From contig CM024181.1 in the NCBI GenBank assembly GCA_013433145.1, positions 496,001 to 560,000 of the forward strand: a stretch of DNA of 64,000 nt, in the 5' to 3' direction. The position numbers were made by a program, and so were the translations under genes. Shown one piece after another: positions 1-14,300 of this stretch. This DNA comes from Ascaris suum (taxonomy: Eukaryota; Nematoda; Chromadorea; Rhabditida; Ascarididae). The notes under the pieces are model-generated. The model had not been told where the DNA came from, made no database searches, and saw only the letters and a list, made by a program, of their open reading frames with translations. The number at the start of each line of letters is the position of its first letter. Position 1 is the first letter of the stretch.

Positions 1-116
1 TCTGGCATATTTACCTGAATATTTTAGCATATTTCGGACCACGCCTACATAGTCGTCAAGTGAAATTTGGCTGATCGTTCCACCATTACTAAACTATACG
101 CACTATCTGCACTATA

Positions 117-2186
<2,070 letters not shown>

Positions 2187-2286
2187 CTTACAATAACCGT
2201 CAGAAAGATAAGCGGTGCGAAAAACAATAAAGCGAATGAAGTAATCCAGGAAATTGCGCATATGAAACAACCCATTGCTGGAAAAT
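2187..2286 (-). CDS. Possible isolated exon with hydrophobic frame
   Basis: A 100-nt interval bounded by acceptor tgttcttcag and donor GTAAG|GTAAGC. Two frames are open. One gives a transmembrane-like peptide (MGCFICAISWITSFALLFFA...). The other (FSSNGLFHMRNFLDYFIRF...) would be phase-compatible with channel exon 13. It could be part of an unknown membrane protein gene or an alternative channel 3' exon. No partner exons were identified. Confidence 0.3.
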
Positions 2287-3636
2287 CTGAAGAACAAACA
2301 TTTATAACACCTTCTAATATAGCATTATGGAGCATGTAATACTGCCGAATATAGGAGCAATTTTGAGCGAATGGAATTTGACCTAAGCATTTATTTGTTC
2401 CTGAGGTCACTATGTTTGCCAAATGTGCTTGACAACTTTAACCTTACCGGGCATCGTTGTTACCTACCAGTGACCAATACCTTTGGTCACTCTCTTGAAG
2501 GAATATTAAACTGTAGAGCAAAGTGCCCAGCTTCTTTGCAATTCTACCGACCGATGAAATACCATCAACCTTCAGCATTCGGACCTCACCTTATGCTTGA
2601 TGCCAACATCAAGTTTCATAAGTTGGCAGCAAGTTTGAGAATACATGCTTTAACCTAACCTACTGATCTTACCTCTATAAAATGCAACCCAAATGGTCGA
2701 AAAGCACAAATAAATAATCCACTCTTCTTTCTCTTTTTTAATTGTTTGCAATTTCTTCCGAATTTAAAAGAATTAAGATGAAACTTAATAATTAAGATGA
2801 TTCCATACTGAAGTTTATAAAGAAAATGTTTTAATTCCAACTTCAATAGTTGCCAAATTGGAAATATTGGATAAATAAGTGCAAAACACTCACATCAACG
2901 TTGTTGTCATAATGCGCTTGATTAATTCTCACTTGTGGAGTAGTATTATGAAGAAAAAGAAAAAGAAAAAATCTCCTTAGTTTAATAAATGAAGTTATGT
3001 TCTCATTTAAAAAAAAAAATCAAGGATAAACCCAAACTAATCAATCCATTTTCATGAAATGCGTTAAATAATTCCCAAAGTGTCTTTTTTTTTGGCGAGT
3101 TTCCTTCCCTTTGCGGGAAATTTTTATTCAGTATACATTTGAAGCACACTCTCTTTTTCGATGCCCAGGATGCCGTTGGTCGATTTCTGTTGCTCTCAGC
3201 AACTACTAGCCATGAGAAAATTCGTTAGTTGTAAATCGGAGTTCGGTTTTCCTTACTTATAAGAGCATTACAAGGAAACGACGAAGGCAGAATAGAGAGA
3301 GAAGAGGGAGGGGGGGGGGGGGGTGGGGGAAAGGGAAGGAGAGTAAGAATTAAACTACGATGAACAAAAACTTTGTTGTAAACAAGGACAACACGACGAG
3401 AACAACGTTGACATCTCGTTATTTTTTATGCTTCACTGTTCAATATTATTAGTGTTTTATTATAGCAGTAGTAGCGATATTAATCGACTGCAGTGATACC
3501 GGTATCCAATATTATCAGCGTAACTAAAATTTCTACCCGCCTATAGCACAGATTTGTGAACGTTTTGCTCGTTCTCGCTGTTCATGATTATATGCTTTTG
3601 TAGGCTTCCCCACCTTGAAACATTTAAACAAATAAA

Positions 3637-3677
<41 letters not shown>

Positions 3678-5297
3678 ACCTTGCAGAACAATTATAAAAA
3701 AAGAACCACACACACATCTCAGGCACCATTAATATAAACATCAACGCTAGCTGCGTCCTCAACCACATAGAACGATACTCTAAGACACCATTTCAAATGG
3801 ATTTTAAGCAATTTTTTGCTTCGACATTGTAAACAATCAACAAATCGCAAGGTACCACTCATTTTACATGCAATAAGCCCCCTCCTTTGCTCGAGAAAAT
3901 ACACCTTCGAATCACATACAAATTAAAACCTAACAGACAAAAATAGTAGCGCCATGTGGCGGAAATGATAGTAGGATGGATTTATTCACCCATGATCGCA
4001 TTTCATCTCACCTTTCCATTAATTACAGCTTATATTCTATGGGTTTCCATCTATTTTATTTTTAATCCGTCCTTTTTTTTTCAAATCAAGAATCATGACA
4101 CGTTCATCGTCAATCTTATCGTCATGTAAGGAATTCTTCTATGTATTCTTCCGCCGATAGCGTTGAAATTTAGTATTTAGGATAATCAAGAAAACTGCAA
4201 TAATATAGTACAAAAAAAAAAATCACATAAAATCGAACACGCATATTTTGACTATAGTCAGACATAGTTCCGATGTTATTGTGCTATGTTTCCAGTGATC
4301 CTTGGCCATTGTGGCCGGACCGCAAGTTCTCTCCATCAGGTGTGACTCTACTAATGCCTTATCACTGCAGCTTCATCAAGTGGATTTTTCTTAACAATCT
4401 CTACGATCAAGTAATAATCAGTGATGCATAATCGTTCGCAAATATTACACTCCATCGATTTGCATGAATGCCCACAACAATGCAAATGAAATATTCGTTC
4501 ATTGCCTTGTATACCAAATAAAGAGTAGTCGTTGACAGAAGCAACTACATAATAGCATGCGCTCTTCAAATGCCCTTCTTTCATGCTTCATGTTGCCTTA
4601 TTCAACCCCGTTTAATATGTAACTGCTATAGAGACCGCATACAACATGGATGTTGTGGTTAGGGTTTGCAGATTACTAAACTCTCGTCGATTATATCGGT
4701 TATTACGGATCGAGTCTGATGTTCTAAACATATAGATGCTCATAGAAAAGAAATCGAATAAATTGTCGCTACCAATTTTAGAAAAGATGGGAAGGTGTAA
4801 GGGGAAAGGAGAGGGAAGTCAAGCGAAAAAAATGAAGTCATTTAGTAATTATATGCTGAAGATCATAGAAGTACTATTTGTTATTCTGCGCATATGTTCT
4901 ATTTACTTTGTAATTTGTATGGTATAACGATTGCAAATTGTACGGTATAACTATTATTACTATAATGAAATTGTATGGATTTGTATTTGCAAATTTTAAT
5001 TTTATTTCCTTCATGGAAACCCCATTTCATATTCATATAAAATGGCTTATAATAGAAGAAGAAAATTAAGGTTCGGAAATATCACCTGTGGAAGAGTAAA
5101 TCATTTTCAAGGGAACTTGTGCAAACATATCGCGGAAATTTTCGTTAAAAAGTACTAAGAAATTCAGCATCCCATATAAAAGCCTCGCTGGGCAAAGACT
5201 AAGAAACTCGACTTACTCTTTTTTTCCTCTGGATTACTTCCAAATGTTGGCTCTAGGATTCGTTTGCACTTCAGACAATTAAGCAAGATAGCCTCCT
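2287..5297. other. Unassigned sequence with simple repeats
   Basis: Holds a G-run and purine-rich tract at 3295-3345 and an (AAAT)n tract at 3630-3678. A minus-strand open frame at 4351-4584 contains a Cys/His-rich segment, judged not to be a RING domain. No gene model can be supported. Confidence 0.5.
3630..3678. repeat. (AAAT)n microsatellite
   Basis: About 12 tandem copies of AAAT with slight interruption at the left end. Confidence 0.97.
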
Positions 5298-5367
5298 TTA
5301 TAGGGGAACCTCGCTCTCGTCGAATAATCGTCGATCTTTTACCTCCTCAATAGAATCACTATTTTTG
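5298..5367 (-). CDS. Likely last exon of the K+ channel gene
   Basis: With the acceptor ggtagag the frame supplies the one base needed by exon 13 and reads KNSDSIEEVKDRRLFDESEV, then PL and TAA. The acidic, highly biased peptide looks coding. No homology supports it; an overlapping frame with a good GTAAGT donor at 5216-5211 is also open, so this is a preferred but unproved end. Confidence 0.45.
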
Positions 5368-8300
5368 CTCTACCCAATATTGGACAGAAAAAACAACTAG
5401 GCACGAATCTACCTGTTTCTTCATTAACCTGTTTGGTCCACAGCTCATAATGCACCACCCAAGACATCATGTTACTCTACGAAAATATTTTCACGAAATA
5501 TTTCATAATCTAAGATATAGAAACTCAAAAGTGGAGAGCAACGCGTTGGGCAATTTTGGGGCTTATACGCTCAGTTAAGAAACAATCGTTATTCCTGAAT
5601 GCTTCAGTCCTTGAACTAAACGTTATTAAATCCAGAAAACAACCGTTATCCATGCTCATTTACAACATGGCTAATGAAGAAAAAATTAAAAAGTGGAAAT
5701 GTGATGTTACGTGAAGATTAGCCACACAAAAATTTAGAACAAATGTAGTCAATTCTGAAACGTAATAACGGCGTACGGTGATAACGCTGAGCGTCATATG
5801 ATCATACGTGCACGTTGAACAAGTGCAGATAGAATATTTATTACTGCTTTCAGTTTAAATGCACTGACATGAAAGGTAGCCAATATATGACATATTAGTG
5901 TTGTACACCGACCCAAATATCCCATCTATTGATCGCTTCCCTCACCTCTCTCCCAGGACGTCCACACCTTGATTTTTGTCCTCCGTTGATCCCCGCTTCC
6001 AGAAAATCACTTCTTGCACAACATTGCACTGTATTAAACGATTATTCTTCAGCATCTGAACTTCGTGCGTACAAAGGCTTGCTGTTATTATCGCTGTGAT
6101 TTAGGCCTGTTCGCGCGCAATCGTTCGTTTCCGTTTCGTCGGTTGAGGTTCGACTTCTCTTTCAGGACTGAAATCGCTTCACTATTTATACATCAACAGT
6201 TGAAAGTATCTCTTAGGCAGTTTTATCCACAAGGGAAATCCTTGAATAATTCCCTTCTCAGTGCTACGTGCACTTCTCCAGGATTACGCTTCGTGCCGCA
6301 TACTCTTCGCGCATTGGGCGCTATATTTTTTCACCGTCATATATCTACACCTTGCACTAAAGTTAACAAAAAGGAATTTCCGTTCTCTAGCATCTAAAAT
6401 GTGGCTCAGATCTGAAGGATTAAAGAGCGATCGAAATGCACTCGAACGCTTTAAACGATCAAAAAATAGCATTCGATTTATCGGAGAAAATTTACAAAAA
6501 GAGGTTTTCCAAAACAAAACAAAAATCCGTCGGTGTTCGATATAGAAATTTAACTAATTTAAGAAATCCTTTCTTTGATATCGCTTCCCATAAATTAGGC
6601 ATCAATTTTTGCCCAACTAATATATCCGTTTAAGGTTGGGATCGCTCCTTAATCTGTTCGTTATCATCCAAATTCCACTTATATAACAAAAAAACTATCT
6701 ATCGATCAACATCCGACGCTATTGTTTTCACTAATATTCTGCAAATCTATAAACAACGCAAATAAGGATTACTTCATTATCTAACATATACGCCCCCCCC
6801 CCCCCAATTCGAAATGCCTGCATGGTGTGAAAACTTTTTCCACCTCCAATGTGAGTCTTTATCTGATATGAACTGCACTCATTTATCATCATCACATCAA
6901 ACACTTATAACCAAACATATGGAAAATTAGCAGGCATTATTATTAGCATTATAATGATCAAGGTTCCCCATCAAGGAAATTTAGTACTAAGGTATTAAGA
7001 TATCTACTCTATAGGTATTCAGGAAATTAGTGCTAAGGTATTTTGATCTCTAAAATCACTTCAGATGAGGCCATTATGCAAATGTACGAATCACGTCATT
7101 CTTGAAATAAGGTAAACGAAGAGATTATACAAATGAAACGTTGTGTCCGCATTATTGTGATGGATCAGCATAGAATCGTGTCACCATTATAAACCAAAAA
7201 ATTGCTTCTTTTCCTGGCATATATGGAATGGTTCTATCTCCTATGGCCTGCATCAAAGAATTGGCCATATTCCATCATTGTCTTTACTTATCATGGAGTA
7301 TTCAATTAGCGTTAAGCTCTCTTTATTAGAATTAATGCGCAATGAGAAGCATATACTTACGTTTCCACTCTCCCACGAGGACGAAGCCGACGGAATGGTT
7401 GTTGCTCATCGTCTAGGTTCGATTCTTGCTCACCTTCGGCAACTTTCATGAAATTATCCACCTGAACACAACGTCGGCATGAAAAGATGCCTAGCCATGG
7501 ACGGCAACAAACCTAACATCGTAGAAACACGCTCATCACCCCTAAAACTATGCTCTATAATTATTCTCGGATATAGCACTGAAGTCGGGCGATTGCTCAA
7601 CGATCGATTAGCCGACCAGAAAAATTGGCAGGTTGAAAAAAAAAAGAATTAAATAGTTTTACTGAAAGAGTAAAAATAGAATCAATTTCCGTTTATCTCT
7701 TAAAAATAGCTCAAATTGTTTAAATTAAAACTCGTCAAAATAAACTCGAATAGACTCAAAAAGAAAAAAAGATCCGGCACAATTGACAGAAGAGAATGGT
7801 TAAGTACCCAAAAGAACTTTGCGAGTTGAAAACTTCCCTCGCAGGCCTATTAGCCACGTATACGATGGAGCATAACAACAATCTTACTGCTTAAAGAATT
7901 CAACTCCAAAGTGTGGGCAACTCACAATGATTGTTATGGGAAGAGCAAGCACAAGCACTCCGCATGCAATAGCGCCCGTCGCTACTAATTTCCCCACTGA
8001 AATTCCTCATTTTTATTCATTAATCACAAATCTTTTAATTTTCAATTTTATTTTGCTGTTTTAAAACTTCTTTTTAATTTAATTTCTCCAATTTTTTAAT
8101 TTTAATTTACTATCAGTTGTTTCGAATCATTTAAATCTGTTCAGTGAACTTCATACGTGATGAGCATCTTCTAAGAGGTTATCATTTAATGCTTAACGAT
8201 AGCGCTTTGCTGCAAAGAAATACCTATCCTCTATCCACCTGTCCCGTATTGAATACCTTGCAACTACAACTGAAACGGTGAATTCCTTCTTGAAGACCAA

Positions 8301-11300
8301 ATGAAAAATCTCCTTAAAATCAGTTGTCTTCGAAACCCTCTCAGTGAAACAAATGACTTACTGAAGGAGAAGTAAACACATTTTGTGTTTGAAAATTGCG
8401 AGTGTGCATGAAATATCTCCATTCTGAGCCTCATAAATAATAAAAGAAATATTGCATATTTATTATTATATTATAAATCAAAGAAATATTCTGAACCTCA
8501 TAAAAGAAAAACTTATCGACACTTAAATATTTTTTAAAGATGAGAATTCCATGAATATACTTTCGAGAAACACAAACAATACCGTCCGGTAATCCAATTG
8601 AAGGTAATAGGAAAAAAAAACATCGTTTTTTTTTGAACTGCCATCATCAAATTGTATATAAATTTGAAAACTTACGTGCTGTCGTCGGTGTCACGTCTCC
8701 ATATCCTGGAAAAAAAAGTTTTACAAGATCATCTCTTTGAGGAAAATATCAGTTTTAAATGAGACGCATATTTGCATATCTCAAAGATTCTCTTCTCCTT
8801 TCAGCAATATTCGGTGAATTCCCACAATCTTTACCGATATCAGCACTTCCTCCTCCCCTTTCTTTCCCCCCCCCCCCCTCCCGCAAAATAGCTCATCACG
8901 AGATCGCCTCAGTTGACCGCATATCTGGAAGAGGCACATTTCCAAGCAAAAAACAGTTTTGAGCGTTTAACGCCCTTAAGACTCGGGAAGTGAATTTCTT
9001 AAGCAAACACATAAATGAATGTCAATAGTGGGTATGCACAACGAGAGACCCACGACACAATGAGCAATCGATGTTAAAGGATTCTTCCGCTTGAAGCATT
9101 GCATGGGAGCGATAAAATCTATTACTTATCGCACACTAAGGAAAAACCTCTCATATAAGAGGGTGGGAGAAGGGAATCTTGTTGCAACCAGTCGCATGCA
9201 TCATGCAGCCTGACGTCCAAAGCTGAAGTGACTGAGGGCCGGGAACTAAAGTAATGGGTTTTGCCCATATGTACACGTAAAATACAACACAGTTACGCCA
9301 CATCAGACGAGCAACATAGACATAACGGAGCGGGAAGAACGAGGACGAATAAGCCCCTAAAAAGTCCGATAAGTTAGCGTCGCCTATCAATTTAATCTAT
9401 CATTTCTAAAAAAAATCGGCGAGTTTCCACCACCTTTTCCACCGTCCTCTAATTTCAGCCTCTGCTGATAAGAGAAAACTATATGGCATTCCCCTCTTTC
9501 CTTACACAACAAGTGAAATGCAATTGCTATAGCTGCTTGGCGGAAGAGGATCCGAGAGAAGTGAATGATGAGATGAAATGCTAGAGCTCGACACAAAGTG
9601 GGAAAAACACAGCACAGATAAGAGAATGCATGCTAACACAACAACAAGCACAATCTCCAACCAACCAACTGTTGTCATCGTGACGATGCACCGGAAATAC
9701 AAAATTCTTATTTGCATACCACGGCTAGTAAATATAATCTGATGGTAAAGCAGAAAGGCCCTAATAAGCGGCACCACTTGATAGCTAGGGCACTAAACAG
9801 TGCTAGCCCACTATCTGCTATTTCTACGTTACTAGATTAGTGAAAGAAGACCTCACATTTTGCAGGAAATGAAGGAAAGAAAGAAGAAGTTCCGTTCGTT
9901 AAATTTTTGGTACAGGTCCCTTAGAAGCATATAAATCAAAAGTACATAGCATTTGGACTGGGAAGTACACTGATCCGCTATATGCCTTTGTTGCATTTCA
10001 AGTCTAAAATACCAGTGTTTTTTCACTCCAGCATCATGCACCACATTTGCATATTCCGCCGTTAGTGTCTTCCGTAAACAACAAATAATAAATGATTGGG
10101 GTAAATGTAGCACGCAAATAGTTCGTGTCTCTGTATCCCTCTATGTAGTACCACAATTGCAAAGAAAGATAATCGAAAAGACAATGTCCAGTTCCTATCT
10201 ATAACAAAGCACAGATACGACGAATCACGCCCAACGTATCCCTCTTTTTCATATGCATTAAATGAGTCATTCAGAACTTAATGCCTTTTAACTTTACAAC
10301 TCAGTCCACCGACACATTTCGTGAATAGAGGTCTCCTTCATAGAGATGCTCCCAATTGTTTTGGCAACTTGGAAACTCTGATCTCAAATCTCAGTCCCAC
10401 CTCGATGAGAAGGGGAGAGATGGGAGGGTTTGACATAGCATGTGTCAAAAATTTCCTGCTTTTCAAAGGCATTATTGTCACTATCTCTAGTGGAGAAAAC
10501 AAGCGTTAGAGCAAGCTGTTACCGTTCACAGCGTTTTCACCGATGCGTAATAAGCTCTAAAGCAATAATACGGAAACATAGGATCGGCAAGAACCTTTGT
10601 TTAGCAATTCCGATAATTTCTCCTTCGTCTTCATTTGAAAAGATCAGTGCGGCAAAAAAATCAATGCAATGAGGATGCAGAGTTGAAATCAATCTCTGAG
10701 TTATTGAATTACAGAAATTAGCTGTTGCAACTTCTATCGAATTCTGTTTCGATAAGATAATGCGCATTAGCATCTAGAAGTTACAGCAAAATGTCATGCT
10801 TCGAGTAGTACCAACTAAGAACATGACTAGGGAGGGAATGAAGAATCACCTTCTATCCTGTACATGAAGTTCACCGTCATAAATTCCGCTCGCTGAGGAT
10901 GTCTAGAGAGATCCAGAGATCCTATAAGCATATCCTTCACCTTTTTGGAACTCCGAAGAAAGATCTGTGATATCCCCTTTCTTCTTTCAGAATATCTTTG
11001 GCTAATACCTTATTAAAAGAGAAATTCATGTGCCAGAAGAATGTATGGGTCCCTTAGCTATACAAAATTACGAATGAATACTTACCACCAACAAGCAGCA
11101 GGAATAGAATAGAATTCACTACCAGGTTCATCCTTTTCGAGGAAATAAACAAGAGTGCTAAAGAAGATAACACCTGTCAGCACAACCATCGCCATCATAC
11201 CCAGCTGCCGGAAACTTGCCTTCAATGAACGCCACTGGTAACAAAGGTTATTATCATTCAATAAAATGAATGCTCCTTACGTACTCGTAATGCTCATCAA

Positions 11301-14300
11301 TAAATCTAAGTAAAATGCTTTTATATTTACACCGCTTTTCGATCCATATGAAGAGAACATTCGACCACCTTTACTATCGAAATCACCTTTACTATCGGAA
11401 TAAATTAAACCACACTGAAAGGTTCAATGTTTCAAAGAGCATAACGATCGACATATTTCAACGATCAAAGATCTAATGTTAGCGATTTTGCAATTAGAGG
11501 AGCCTTAAGGTGAGAAGTGGAATTAGGATGCTGACTTACCTTTAATGTTTTACCAAACATTTGTAATCCACTGCTATATCTTCCAAGTTTTAACACCCTG
11601 ATAACTCGTAAAACACGCAGAATTCGAATCACAAGAAATGCACCCTAAATCAAGATAACTAACTTTATGAACCAATTTTTGTAACTTGAGAAATTTTGAA
11701 AACATATATAAAGTTATATATAAATTCATAAAAATAGAATACTAAAATTCACTTTAGAAACTCTGAATGCCGCATAACGTCATTCATCACTCATTCATCA
11801 ATCAACTGAAATCAAACTAAATTGGAATCAAAGAGCTGCGGTTATATCTTCAACAACTTCATGAGCTAGTTCCTGAAGTGTCACTATGAACGACTTATAG
11901 GTAGTAGAATTGTCGAAATTCAAGGAATCTTTTGGATTTCACAAAGACATAAAATGGTATTCAGAAAAAAATCACCTCTTTTCCACTTGTGACCTTTATT
12001 GCAACAAAACGACGAAAATATCGAGCTTCATGAAATGAGCTAAAGAGTTCAGCTATCACATTAAGAGCTAAACTTCTCCTCAAAACGCAATTCTTTAATA
12101 TAAAATAATAGCAGTAATTGAGCAACAGTATTATAACCTTGATGTCTCTGAGTTCTTCCGTATTAATGCCGATCAACATAAGAGCGATTTCAATAAGGAA
12201 CGGTAATATCGCCATCAAGTCGATCATATTCAACAATTTCAGTGCAGTTGTTCGCCGATCATAGCTTACCAGCATTTTGCTTACATATTCCAATGTAAAC
12301 CATACGATACATATCTGTTCGATATGTTCCAAAAATGGATGAGGTTCCATTTCGATTATCAATGAATTGTCTAAAAATTATCTCTCTAAACAAAACAATC
12401 GCTAATCTCTAGAATATGGTACGGATGTATGTTGGGACGATTTGAATACGTGTCTATCGAAGCTAGAAGCTTAAGTGGGTGGGTTGGGATGAAAGGAAAG
12501 GAGGAATATGCATATCTAGTATGGCTAGTTATCTATGCGAACAATCAAACGTCTGAAGGTCGTATTCATTGAGTGGTGCGTATAACGGCACCATATTCCA
12601 TAGATTAGCCATTTTGAGATCCTTTGGTTAAGGAGAGAGATATGAGGTGAAAGATAAAAAAAGGCTCCAATGTCAACGACATGAAAACAAACCCGAACTA
12701 TTTTGCTTTAAAACGGGCACTTGAAGCTCTGGCAATGATCCGAGCACAAGACCACATATTGAAATAAGGAGGAAAAGAACCGAGAAAGCAGCAAATATTT
12801 GAGCGGCAGTTGAACTGAAACCAATATTGCTGAAATCCACGATAAAAAAAACTTTATAAGCATAAAGTGGACGCTTATTCGCTTACTTCGAGAGTTTTGC
12901 TTATTGGCAAAGATAATCGCCAGCCTATAAAAATCTATTCTAATGATTTCAATGTGAGAATTTAATGATATAGATAGGAATATTACTGGCAGCAAACCGT
13001 CTAAGATATTTGTCTTCAGCTCATATTCCTCCTCCATTCTCCTAAACACCTCTAAAATAAGCGTCTCCCCTTCCTTTCTTCATTGAAACATACGTCACTT
13101 TTGAATAGCCGATAACGGTTGGATAGTGCAGTCGTATAAATGAGAGAAAACTGTGTTTTTTGAACGTGGCAGTCGTTTAATTTTTTGGTTTTATTCTCAG
13201 TACGAAGTTGCTTGGATATTAGGGAAAAACTGCAACTATCTGTGCATAAATAAGTGCTGAACTATGTCAAGAACATTACCACAATGAACACTTTGCATAG
13301 CTCTATTGATAGAACCGATCGATTGTATAAATGACTAATATATTTAGGGTCTCTAAATAAGGTGGCAAAGTGGTTGATAGCATGTATTCCCAAAGGATGA
13401 TGAAATTTCGGCAAACTTGGGTGAACATTAACGAATACTCTACAAATAAAGTAATGAATGTAAGTGTTTCGAAATTTGTTCGAAAATTCTGCTTTTCTTC
13501 CGTTGAAAAAACACTAAAGTTTTTTTTAATGAAAAATTCAACAACGTCTAATCAACATTCAAAAACAATGCAATGCCACTCGATAAGTCATCTATATTTT
13601 AATTCTTTATCTATCATACACACAGATTCCTCGTCAAGAAACTCATTTGCAACACTTAGTTCAGAGAGATGCAACACTAGAGATGATGACCATTTAGTGC
13701 TGTCAAAACGGTAAGGAAGGGGATTCAATGATTTCTGATTGGTCTTCCCATCCTTTTTTTTGGTTCACATCAAATTGGAATATTTTTCAACTATCGTTGC
13801 GAATCCTCTGAAAGTAAAGAATAAAATTCAGGATTTTATTCATCAAAACCATCGAATTCCAGAATTTCGACTGTTTGCGCCGATTCGATTGTTATTCCTC
13901 CCCTCCTTTCTTAATTCGAGACTCGCAGGTGCGGGATCATTTAGATATATAAGGGCTTCTGTTGATGATCTATCAAGCTATTCTAGAACCACTTGCTTCT
14001 CGCATTCCATCATACAAACAAATATGTTTAATATTTCATTGATCACTATCATGCGATGGGAGCGACAAATTCCAAAAATTACCTGAGCGGAAATATATTT
14101 TTGCAAGCATCTTCACTCAACTATATTGATGATAGCGACTATTATTTACAACTATTGTAATTGTTGCTGCAAGTATGCTGTTGCAAATAAATGCAATTTG
14201 CAATTATTACAAAAGTTGTGCAATATTTTTTGCAAATGCAACAGTATAACATATAGGTTTTCATATTATGATCTTATTGAATCAGCAAATACATACAGTA

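Noticed and set aside
4351..4584. Cys/His-rich minus-strand frame (HLHCCGHSCKSMECNICERL) resembling a RING finger
   Set aside because: The spacing of Cys and His residues does not form the eight-ligand RING pattern, and no splice-bounded neighbour was found.
7420..7450. ggttcgattc resembling a tRNA B box
   Set aside because: It lies inside coding exon 13 of the channel and no cloverleaf can be drawn.
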